Of a stretch of DNA of 64,000 bases, positions 45,107-53,889 are shown piece by piece; the first letter of the stretch is position 1; each line of letters starts with the position of its first letter. The notes under the pieces are model-generated. The model made no database searches. It was not told the origin of the DNA and saw nothing but the letters and a program-made list of their open reading frames with translations. Origin of the DNA: Ctenosaura bakeri (lineage: Eukaryota > Chordata > Lepidosauria > Squamata > Iguanidae); assembly GCA_948474755.1 (NCBI GenBank), contig CAOLHI010000481.1, forward strand, positions 1,426,001-1,490,000, written 5' to 3'. Made by a program: the position numbers and the translations under genes.

Positions 45107-46189
45107 AGTTGGAATGAGACAGGATTGGTTGGCCGGCAAGGTCCCCAACACTACAGGTTATTGGGAAGAACGTGAATGCAACCACTCATCAAGGAGGTGC
45201 CTTGATCAAGCAAACTTCTAGGCTTTGCTTCCATAATGTCACCAGCCCTAATGGAGGATGTTAATTTCTATGTCAACACGATACATCAGTTATAGGTTTT
45301 TGTCCAGATTTTGAAAGAGCTTCCCAAGATACTGAACTCTATTCTCAAAATTTGGAACCTTGGAGACGTCCTTGAAGTTTGGATATAAACCCAGAGTGGA
45401 TTCATTGCTTCCTGACAGTCAAGTGTAGGACTGGCCCTCTGAGACTGCAGGATTGCCAAATCCTGTGCAATTAGAAATTATAGCTGTTTATAGATACCAC
45501 TGGATGATATCATCTAGTCTGGCAGGAATATATATTGGATGGTGAATAGTGTTGGGAGCATAGCTCTTCCTGACTCACCTGGTGCCTGTAAATTTCTGGC
45601 TGATCCTATGGGGATCAAGGCCTCTGACCCACAGGCTGGAGGCTACTCTCCCCCAACTTTAAGTCTAATCAGAATCTGTCCATTCTACTGTCTAACCCTC
45701 TATTTGCCCCACACATAAGCAGAGTTCTCTGTCCTTAGTCATCTTCTATAAAGTTGTAATTTTCCTACTTTTAATTTAAAAGCTGATTCCAATTAAGCTG
45801 TTGCTGATTTTTAAAGAAGTCATTTTATTGGATGCAAGCACATCCCACTGGGACCCTAATGGAAGAAGCATTGTGTTGAATGAGGCTTTAAATCAAGTGC
45901 CGTGCACTGGAAAGGGGCTTTGCATTCTTATTTAAAAGCAAAACCATGTGGAACAACCAAGGCCTTTATGTAACAAGCAACCAAAGTAATTACATACTCA
46001 CCACTTACACCCTTAAACCAGTATCTTGTGCCTTTTTTTAGATTATTAAGGTCTTTGGAGAGTACCACTCCAACCCCAAATTACCCCCCATACACACTGT
46101 TAAAGGCTTTAACACACAGCAGGCTCTTAACCAAGGCTCTGGCTTAAAGCACATATACTTCTTGCTGCCAAGGGGCTCTGTTTACCATT
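45107..46189. other. Anonymous intergenic sequence
   Basis: Nothing recognised. Confidence 0.4.
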
Positions 46190-46378
46190 GTGTGTGCATC
46201 TGCCTCTAAATCACCCATTGACTTAGAGTGACCCCATCAATTTCACAGGCCTTTCTTAGGCAAGAAATAATCGATTTCCCATTGCCTTCCTCTGAAGACT
46301 TCCTTGGCAGTCTTCCTTTCAAGTACCAAGTACTAAGCCTGACCCTGCTTAGCTTCCAACATGGATCTGGACCATTTT
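46190..46378 (-). mobile_element. 5S rRNA-derived SINE
   Basis: The complement of the shared body ('atcaatttcacaggcctttc') and of 5S blocks ('caagtaccaagtactaagcc', 'tgcttagcttccaaca'). Confidence 0.75.
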
Positions 46379-46739
46379 GTGCTAGTGGAATGCATTTCCC
46401 CTTATGTAAGTCAGAATCTGATTTTTGCTGACTTCATGAACCTTGAGTTTTTATACTCTGTATGTACATGCGTGCAAATGTGTGTGCAAATACTGTTACA
46501 ACAATTATTATGCTTTTTGCTATACGGCAGACATCTCTAGCCTCGTATCAAGAACTTATCTGCAATGCCTCGCACCCTCAATTATGATAGATCAATCAGT
46601 CCAATATTCCACATTGTTAAAGGCTTTCTTTCTACTGCCTCTTGGATGCTTCACCCAATTTTACTCTCCAATAGCCCTGTCCTCCATGGACACTGAAGCT
46701 AAGAGAGTAATAGTTCTTTTATTTCAAGCTGCACTAAAA

Positions 46740-46874
46740 CAGAAGTGGGGAATGTGTGGCTTTCTGGATGTCACGGGACTACAGCTCCCATGAGCTCTAG
46801 ACAGATAGCCAATATTGAGGAGTGATGGGACTCAATCCTACATCATCTGAAGGGCTGTACATTCCCCATCCTTG
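46740..46874. mobile_element. hAT-like non-autonomous element
   Basis: The left terminus CAGAAGTGGGGAATGTG and the complement of the right terminus, CAAGGATGGGGAATGTA, match well over 17 bp. The interior holds 'gactacagctcccatgagc'. Its length is about 135 bp. Confidence 0.7.
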
Positions 46875-48465
46875 GTCTATGTGGTTGAGCATTTAGACTT
46901 AATTAAATTTCCAGTCCCAACTAGAGCACACCCTCCAACATTTCAGAGATGGCAACCACGACACATATGGCCAAGTGGCATCAAGAATGGTGTCAAAAGG
47001 GTGTAGCCAGGCTTACAAGAGGGAAAAAGTTATTAATGGGGAAGAACATGCTAAACTTCTCTTATAAGCAGAGAAATCTGAGAATTTATGTATTGAGTTT
47101 AGAAAAGACTGAAAAAAAAAAAACCCCAAGTCTACTGGGAAGGGCAAGACTCTACTCCCTCAGCTTGTTAACTGAATGCAAAACTACTTTTTCCACTTTG
47201 AATCAAAGTCAGCTGAGGACAAAGCAGAAAAGTGGGAGAAGGAGAAACTGGGGCATTTTAAAAGCAGCTGAGAAAGTGGGATAGCACAGGATTAATCAGG
47301 GCCGTCCCTATTAAAACAGAACAGTTGCAAGAGCAGACCCATTGAATTAATAGGAACTTGGTTAAGTTAACATTTATGTAAGTTCTACTGTTTCTACACT
47401 ACATTGTTTGGACTTACAGTTTGATAAGCAGTTAATCTGCTAGGTTCTGTTATGAAAATTAGGCTGGGGAGGAGTTATAATTGAGCAGCTTTTCCCACTC
47501 CACATTCACATTTGTGTGTGCTTCCTCCCCAGTACAATCCTCTCCCCACCAGCACACTAAACTGCATGGCATGGCTTGTAGGGGAAATCCAAGGGACTGG
47601 GCTCTCATGGGAGGCCACAGCCAAAGTTACCTATGGCCACATGTGACCCTTAGGTTGCTTACTTGTAAACTATATCAGCTTTCCACATGACTGAAATGCA
47701 AAAAATAAACTTCTGACTGCTCAGCTGTTCCCTCTGGGTTGGTATAACTTTGATCAAAAAGTAATCACTTTGCAGACTCCATCCTACTGTTTGAGCTAAT
47801 GATCAGGACAAAGTCTGCAAAGCTGTTTTTTGTTGGGTCTCAAATAGCAGATCTTAATTCCAACAAGTCTTAGGAGAACTGGATTTGTATGCTGTTTTTC
47901 TTCACGCAGTATTTAATTTTTTTGGATGTGTTTCTTGACTGAATATTGCTTTTTAAAATTAGAACTGTTTTTAAGTTATGGTGGTTCTCCTTATGGGTCC
48001 CACTGACTAGAACAACATGAGAAAACAGTGTTACATGGCCAGATGGGCTAAAGAAACACATTTTCATGTGATGAAACTTTGAGTTAAGAAAAAAAGAATA
48101 GGAATTTTGTTGATTCAGGTTGGAATCGTTCTGATGCAAAAAATAGACATGGCTTGAAACTGCATATTTTCTGACAATGCTAACCAGAAACTTATGTGGA
48201 AACCAACTGGGAGCTCTGAACCTCAGTTGCTCCAGCATCCATTTGCTGTCATTAGATACTAATGGTTTTCGTTTCCTGATTTCTTATTTGCCTATTCCAC
48301 AGAAGACAGCCTGTGCTCCTGCCCCCACCCACACAAAAACCACCAAAATTCTTGAGGAATGTCAGGGTTCAAAAAGGCAGTACGAGCACAAAAGAAAGAA
48401 AAAGAAATGTAACACCACTCCAAAGCCATTTTATGCTTCCGATGCCTTTCCAGAACATGACAGCA
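46875..48465. other. Anonymous intergenic sequence downstream of C2CD5
   Basis: No exon was recognised. 47195-47305 is a second copy of the dispersed repeat at about 10100-10225. Confidence 0.45.
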
Positions 48466-49719
48466 GGGACTTTTAATAAAGACAGTTTATTATGCAAATA
48501 GGAATGTGATTTTCATCATCCTCATTTACAATGGAATCGCTGAACTGGACAAATAATGTATAATTTCTGTACCAAGACCCAACAAATCTTCTATTTACAT
48601 TCAAGTTTACACATTTTCTTCAAGTTCCATATTGGAGGCAACCAAAAAGTTTTGGCTATGTTCCAACCTATACTCAACTTTACGTGTGAGTGAAGAACAA
48701 TGGGCATCTAGAAGCATCTAACAAGCTTTCCTGCAGCAGCTGGTCTCCAGCTGAAGAGGCAAGCCATTATTTAATGGAAACTTGGCTTTCCTCTTCCAAC
48801 AGGTACCTGCAGCTGTGGTAACTTTCAAAACATCTTTGGTTGTATGCACACATATCTCCTTCCCACAAGTGCAATTGTGTGGGATTGCATCCATTATCAG
48901 TCATTTCTTAGACCTCCAGACTCTTTAATCCAAGTCTTCCAAATTTGTCTGAAAAATGACTTATTTCTATACACCATAGTAATCCTAATCTTTCTAAGTA
49001 CCATATTTAGTGACCATAGTGGATGGGTGGTCTCTATAATCTGCCAAATACAAAGCCCTAATTTCATCTTGACATGCAGGTGGGTTTCACTGACTTTGGA
49101 CAGCAGACTCTTATCACTGTTGTTGCAAAAACATTAAATGGCAATATATTTGAACCAGTTATTTTCCCATAATGGTATTCAACAATTTAAAATAAAAAAT
49201 GTACAATAGAAAAATATTCAATAGCTCACAAACATGAAAAGAAAACATACTTTAACATGCAGCTACTTCCAGATTGTCCAGTTTATGTCACATATTTGGC
49301 AAAACTGGGAAAACCAGCTCTTCCTTTGTCAAAAAGATGAGATCTAAAGTTCTCAGTCATATTCCTGTTGCATTACAAAACCCTCCCTTCCCCAGCTCAG
49401 AATTGGCAACATCTGTTTCTGAGAGTGTTTGCAAGTGATTTTATCCCAACCTGTGAAATGCATGGCAATATCCCAATGACCTCAAGTCTGAAGAACATCT
49501 TATTTACAGCACCTTCTTCAAACAGATCTTCTGTCATGAGCATAGGGTTTTGTCAGATAATTCTCTGCTTTTATTAATCTGATGGATAATATTTACTGAT
49601 TGCCTGACGATATAGCTGTCCTTGATATGCAGAGTGCTACTGATTAAGGAACAAATCAAAGCCTTGTCCTCTGACAATCTCTAGGGATCCTGACATATGA
49701 TTAAAGCTGCTCCTTGTCT
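48466..49719 (-). other. C2CD5: Probable 3' UTR of C2CD5
   Basis: The sequence between the stop codon and a minus-strand AATAAA (plus-strand TTTATT at 48486-48491) is free of recognisable repeats, which is unusual for this window and suits a constrained UTR. A proximal AATAAA on the minus strand at 49570-49575 would give a UTR of only about 150-170 bases. The far boundary is inferred from the distal signal. Confidence 0.6.
48486..48491 (-). promoter_or_regulatory. C2CD5: Distal poly(A) signal of C2CD5
   Basis: AATAAA on the minus strand, with cleavage expected about 15-25 bases further on. Confidence 0.5.
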
Positions 49720-49848
49720 TCATGTTGCAATCTCTCTTGTACTTGTGGGCTGAGAGCTGGCAGTGGAGGGCTGGACTGTTGCCCCTTCTAATTCAGCTTC
49801 ACGTATAAAGATTACTGCATCTCCGCTTACATTGATTAAGCACTGTGC
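49720..49848 (-). CDS. C2CD5: C2 domain-containing protein 5, last coding exon
   Basis: C2CD5 (also called CDP138) is a Ca2+- and phospholipid-binding C2-domain protein reported to act in insulin-stimulated GLUT4 vesicle delivery. This exon encodes the final 42 residues, starting AQCLINVSGDAVIFIREAEL, which matches mammalian C2CD5, and ending in a Ser/Thr-rich tail STREIAT before TGA. It begins after a good acceptor (CAG at 49849-49851) in phase 0. The core up to about residue 20 is strongly conserved, while the last 20 residues differ from mammals, as expected for a disordered tail. The 877-bp intron to the previous exon has a consensus donor and acceptor. Confidence 0.95.
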   Translation of the reverse strand, partial: AQCLINVSGDAVIFIREAELEGATVQPSTASSQPTSTREIAT

Positions 49849-50725
49849 CTGCAATAACAAAGAAAGAGGTTCCTTTTACATACCTGGTTATTTTAAAAAA
49901 ACCAAACTAATAGATTCTTATAAGTTACACAGAACTTTAAATGCATGAAGTAGTTCCTAAAACTTCTTGATCTTTTTGGTGCCAAAAAGTGCCTGGTGCT
50001 GAAAGAGGGTTTATGAATGAGCAGCACGGACAAGGAAATTGCCTCCGGAAGGTGGCAAAAGCAGCTTTCAGAACCGTATAGCTACAACAGTCACTGGGTT
50101 GGGGCGGGATTCTGATCACAAGGATGCTTTGTTAAGGGTTTCTATGCAAACTGGCCCAGAGCAAACAAAAGTGTTTTTTTTTGGGGGGGGGAGTGGTCAA
50201 CATCTTTTTGAACGTAGGAGTCCAAAACTGTACACGGTATTCTAAAGGTTTTGCCTAGCAAAGTATGGTTGCTGGCTGCAGGACACTTGTGACTACCAGC
50301 TTTAAGGCAGCTTCCCCCAACTTTTAGGCCTGAGATGAGATGTATGGCTTAGTGTCAATTTAAATGGTTTTCCCTATTTTGCAGTGTGTACCCTTTAGGC
50401 ATCTACCAGCTGTCCAAATCTGACAATCCAAACCACAGCAACTTGATAGCATGCTACGGAATGGGTCACTTCCCCAGTGCCCTTGTGTCTGGCAAATTCA
50501 CAAAGGGAAAATACTTGTTCCTTTAATCTGTGGAACATTTTCAAGTATGATGGATCTATAGTCCGATTCAGGAATGCTTGGATTCTCAGGGGTTCCTGTG
50601 AGTTGGGATTGGGTTAACGTGGAAAACTTCATCAGGATACGAAGAAGAATTACAAATATAGCATGCTCCTCCCACTTCAAATTCCTTGTATGCAAAACAA
50701 GCAAGTTCTTTCAAGCACCATTTAC
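49849..50725 (-). other. C2CD5: C2CD5 last intron
   Basis: It runs from GTAAAT (donor, complement of 50720-50725) to CAG (acceptor, 49849-49851). No repeat was recognised inside. Confidence 0.85.
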
Positions 50726-50872
50726 CTGATTTTTGTTTGGGTTCTCCATAAAAACACACTGTTTCATGATGTACGATACAACAGCATTTCCTCCAAGAGC
50801 AGCCACGTGAGCTCTGACCATTGCAAACACTTCAGCAATAAAAGCGTGCAGAAAACCACTCACCCCACCTTC
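50726..50872 (-). CDS. C2CD5: C2 domain-containing protein 5, penultimate coding exon
   Basis: Exactly 147 nt, 49 codons in phase 0 at both ends. The product EGGVSGFLHAFIAEVFAMVR, then AHVAALGGNAVVSYIMKQCV and FMENPNKNQ, is essentially identical to mammalian C2CD5. The acceptor is AAACAG|GAAGG and the donor is AATCAG|GTAAAT. This lies far C-terminal of the N-terminal C2 domain. The upstream exons are not in the window: the 13 kb of sequence beyond it is intron containing two DIRS retrotransposons. The same strand and order relative to ST8SIA1 as in human supports orthology. Confidence 0.97.
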
Positions 50873-51000
50873 CTGTTTTAAATAAATAAATAAAATACAG
50901 ACAGGAGGATTTACTCTTTAGTTTTTATTCTTCTAAAAGGAACTTACCTGTTCTGTATTGTTTGCAATTGATGAACAGGTTCCTTACCTGTAACTGTGGT

Positions 51001-51170
51001 TCTTCGAGCGGTCATCTGTGCCATCATACATTAGGAGCTTTAGCGCCTCCGCGGTAGCGTTCGGAAACTTCTAGAGCTTGTTCGCTTGGCGGGAACCCCT
51101 CCCCCACGCCGGTACTGCGCATGCTCCTCCCGCCGAGCAACGGTCTCTCCTCAGTTCTGTCGTCCGCCGT
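51001..51170. repeat. DIRS copy 1 terminal inverted repeat (low-coordinate end)
   Basis: From 'ctgtgccatcatacattagg' to 'cagttctgtcgtccgccgt' it is the reverse complement of 56483-56645, including 'gggaacccctcccccacgcc' and 'tactgcgcatgctcctcccg', with few differences. Confidence 0.92.
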
Positions 51171-51215
51171 AGAACCTACAGGGACCTGAGAAAGAGGGGA
51201 GGAAGGGCGGGTGTG

Positions 51216-51310
51216 TATGATGGCACAGATGACCACTCGAAGAACCACAGTTACAGGTAAGCAACCTGTTCTTCTTCTTCGTGGTCTCTGTGCCTTCATA
51301 CACTAGGAGA
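51216..51310. repeat. DIRS copy 1 internal complementary region
   Basis: The first part, 'gatggcacagatgaccactc' through 'gaaccacagttacaggtaag', is the reverse complement of the outer low end (about 50975-51028). The second part, 'ttcttcgtggtctctgtgcc' through 'cactaggag', is the reverse complement of the outer high end (about 56618-56655). One region complementary to both joined ends is the hallmark of DIRS1-type elements and is thought to template restoration of the ends and circle formation. Confidence 0.9.
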
Positions 51311-51345
51311 CTGTGTAGCTTACCGGTCGGACGGCGGGTCAGGTC

Positions 51346-52680
51346 CTACAGCACGGAAGCCAACACCTCACGTCCAAACCGGGCATCTCTGCGCAACCGG
51401 CAGTCGAGCCTGTAGTGGCGCACGAAGGTCGATGGTTGGGACCAGGTCGCCACACGGCAGAGTTCATGCAGGTCAACTCCTCGCAGGAGGGCCGCAGAAG
51501 TAGCCACCGCTCTGGTGGAGTGGGCTCGAAGCAGGACTGGCGGAGGCTTCCTCGCGAGCTCATACGCCAGTTGAATAGTCCTCACCACCCATTTGGAGAA
51601 GCGCTGGGTGGACACTTTGAGGCCCTTCCGACGTCGCCCATAGCAAACGAAGAGATGCGGCGTCTGTCGGAAGGAAGCAGTCCTGTCCATGTAGAAGGCC
51701 ACGGCCCGACGCACGTCCAGGGAGTGGAGAGACCGCTCCAACGGTGTCGTCGGGTTCGGGAAGAAGGCAGGCAGGATGATGTCCTGGTTGAGATGGAAAC
51801 TGGACACCACCTTAGGCAGGAACGAGATGTCAGGTCTCAGGACCACCTTGTCTCTGTGGAAGACCGTGAAGGGCTCATCGGATCGAAGAGCTGTGATCTC
51901 ACCCGCTCGCCTCGCTGAGGTCACCGCTACCAAGAAGGCAGTTTTCATGGTGAGAAGCCTATCATCCGAGGTCGCCATCGGCTCGAAGGGCGGCTTTGTC
52001 AGCTGCGAGAGCACCAGCGAGAGGGACCACGGCGGTAGCGGCGGCGATACCGGCGGGTAGAGATGATGAAGTCCTTTCAGGAACCGCTTAACGGTATCGT
52101 TCCTGAAGAAGGCCGAGGCAGCCGATCGTGGCGGTTGGTATGCCACGATCGCGGAAAGATACACCTTCAGGGATGGAAACGCCAGCCCCTGTTGCCGGAG
52201 GTGCAGGAGGAAATGCAGGACGGTAGAGAGCCCCGCGGGCGATACCGGCTCACTCCTCTCGTTAGCGAAGGTCAGGAAGCGTCGCCACTTGTATTGATAG
52301 TTGCGACGGGTGGATTCCTTCCTGGCCGCGACGAGGACGGTACCGAGCACGGGATCATCTAGTGCGATATCCTCCAGGCATGGAGGGCCAGGCGTGGCAG
52401 GTCCGGATGGAGGACTCGGCCGCCGGAGTGGGAGAGCAGGTCCGGTGTCGGTGGCAACCGGAGCAGGTCGTCTCTTGCGGCTTGTAGCAGGGGTGCGAAC
52501 CAATGTTGCCTCGGCCAGTACGGGGCTACCAGGATCGCGTCGGCTCGGTCGGCGAGGATCTTCGATATCGTCCGGCCGAGCAGCGGGAACGGCGGGAACG
52601 CGTAGAGGAGTTCCCCGGTCCACGGAAACTGGAAAGCGTCCCCGATGGAGGCACGATCGTGGCCCGCTCTGGAACAGAAT
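51346..52680 (-). CDS. DIRS copy 1 tyrosine recombinase
   Basis: A single frame without stops ends at 51346. The recombinase core begins about 52308 (RRNYQYKWRRFLTFA) and spans 320 residues. It has the N-terminal SAM-like part (LHFLLHLRQQGLAFPSLKVY) and the catalytic set: Arg in SARRAGEI (about 52 codons before mid-core), His and Arg in HSTR, and the nucleophile Tyr in FVRHYRL near the C-terminus. These are the R-H-x-x-R-Y residues of the family, all present. It would cut and rejoin DNA to integrate the circular cDNA. The start is uncertain, as the frame stays open upstream over the RNase H region in a different frame. It appears intact. Confidence 0.9.
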   Translation of the reverse strand: MLFQSGPRSCLHRGRFPVSVDRGTPLRVPAVPAARPDDIEDPRRPSRRDPGSPVLAEATLVRTPATSRKRRPAPVATDTGPALPLRRPSPPSGPATPGPPCLEDIALDDPVLGTVLVAARKESTRRNYQYKWRRFLTFANERSEPVSPAGLSTVLHFLLHLRQQGLAFPSLKVYLSAIVAYQPPRSAASAFFRNDTVKRFLKGLHHLYPPVSPPLPPWSLSLVLSQLTKPPFEPMATSDDRLLTMKTAFLVAVTSARRAGEITALRSDEPFTVFHRDKVVLRPDISFLPKVVSSFHLNQDIILPAFFPNPTTPLERSLHSLDVRRAVAFYMDRTASFRQTPHLFVCYGRRRKGLKVSTQRFSKWVVRTIQLAYELARKPPPVLLRAHSTRAVATSAALLRGVDLHELCRVATWSQPSTFVRHYRLDCRLRRDARFGREVLASVL

Positions 52681-53888
52681 CGGCGACACTTCGCGTTTTC
52701 CCTGGTCGCGAAGAGGTCGATCGATGGTTCGCCCCAGCGGTCCCGAATCAGTCTGAACGCCTCTCCGGAGAGAGACCATTCGTGATGGGATGAGGTGTCC
52801 CTGCTGAGGGCGTCTGCCGTGGTGTTCTCCTGCCCGGCCAGGTGAACTGCCACGGGATGCGTATGCAGGCGAATGTACCATTCCCACAAGTCGAGTGCAA
52901 TGTTGAGCAGGGTTGTGGAGTGAGTCCCTCCTTGTCTGTTGATGTAACAGACGGCGGTGGTATTGTCCGTCAGAACCAGGACTGTCCGCCCCGCTACGAC
53001 GTGGCGGAACGCCTGTAGCGCTTTCAAGACGGCGAGTAGCTCCAGCGCGTTGATATGGAGAGCGGTCTCGACGTCGGTCCATCTGTCGCGGACTCTGAGA
53101 TCGCCGCAGTGGGCACCCCATCCATACAGGGAGGCGTCGGTCGTTACCGTCACCTTCGGTGTCGGCTGTTGGAAAGGCATCCCTGACATGAGATTGCGTC
53201 GCGACTGCCACCATCGGAGGGATGAGCGGACGTCTCCCGGCAGCTGCAGTCGGAGTGTCTGTTCGTCTCGCAGGGGGTCGAATATGCGGACAAACCAGTG
53301 TTGAAGAGGTCTCGCTCTCAGCCTGGCGAGATATGTCACAGCGGTCGTCGCAGCCTTGCACTGGTAACAGGTGTCGTCGACTGCGAAGCGGAGGTACCGT
53401 CTGTGCTGCGGGCGAATGGCGATATGGAAGTATGCGTCTCGGAGATCGATGGAGGCGAACCAGTCCCCTCGATGTAGGAAGGGCAGGATCGACGGTATCG
53501 TGACCATCTTGAACCTTTTGGGGCGGATGTAGTAGTTCACCCCTCTGAGGTCTAGGATCGGCCGGAGGGTACCATCGGCTTTCGGTACCGTGAAGTACCT
53601 GGAGAAGAAGCCGGTGGTCTTGGCCTCTTGCGGGAGCTGCTCGATCGCCCCTTTCTGGAGGAGGGATTGGATCTCTTCCAGGAGGGCCGGACTCGACGGC
53701 GTGGAATAGTAAACGCCTCGAGGAGGAATATCGAGAAACTCGATGGCGTAGCCAAGACGGACGATGGAAAGCACCCAAGAGTCCGTAGTGACACACTGCC
53801 ACTCCGCGAGATGTCGAGCAAGAGTCGGTCGGTCTCCGAGCGCTGATGGTAGGCTGAAGAGTGGGTATTGGTAGGTCCTGCCAGGCAC
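52359..53888 (-). CDS. DIRS copy 1 reverse transcriptase/RNase H, RT core deleted
   Basis: A stop-free frame of about 509 codons. Present are the N-terminal RT motifs (FFSRYFTVPKADGTLRPILD, LRGVNYYIRPKRFKM) and motif A with its Asp (FASIDLRDAYFHI). At about 53350-53362 the frame jumps from DTCYQ to TTAVTYLARL. Compared with copy 2 about 350 bp are missing, removing motif B and the catalytic YxDD. RNase H follows with all acidic residues visible: D in VTTDASLYGWGAH, E in INALELLAVL, D in VLTDNTTAVCYI and D in ENTTADALSR. Copy 1 lacks the ATG seen in copy 2 at the gag overlap. The RT should be inactive and RNase H could be intact. Confidence 0.88.
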   Translation of the reverse strand: MPGRTYQYPLFSLPSALGDRPTLARHLAEWQCVTTDSWVLSIVRLGYAIEFLDIPPRGVYYSTPSSPALLEEIQSLLQKGAIEQLPQEAKTTGFFSRYFTVPKADGTLRPILDLRGVNYYIRPKRFKMVTIPSILPFLHRGDWFASIDLRDAYFHIAIRPQHRRYLRFAVDDTCYQCKAATTAVTYLARLRARPLQHWFVRIFDPLRDEQTLRLQLPGDVRSSLRWWQSRRNLMSGMPFQQPTPKVTVTTDASLYGWGAHCGDLRVRDRWTDVETALHINALELLAVLKALQAFRHVVAGRTVLVLTDNTTAVCYINRQGGTHSTTLLNIALDLWEWYIRLHTHPVAVHLAGQENTTADALSRDTSSHHEWSLSGEAFRLIRDRWGEPSIDLFATRENAKCRRFCSRAGHDRASIGDAFQFPWTGELLYAFPPFPLLGRTISKILADRADAILVAPYWPRQHWFAPLLQAARDDLLRLPPTPDLLSHSGGRVLHPDLPRLALHAWRISH

Positions 53889-53889
53889 G

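Noticed and set aside
52690..53802. N-terminal half of an 818-codon frame running into the DIRS recombinase
   Set aside because: This part is a shadow of the RT/RNase H frame, with Arg/Pro-rich out-of-frame residues. Only the downstream part has recombinase motifs.
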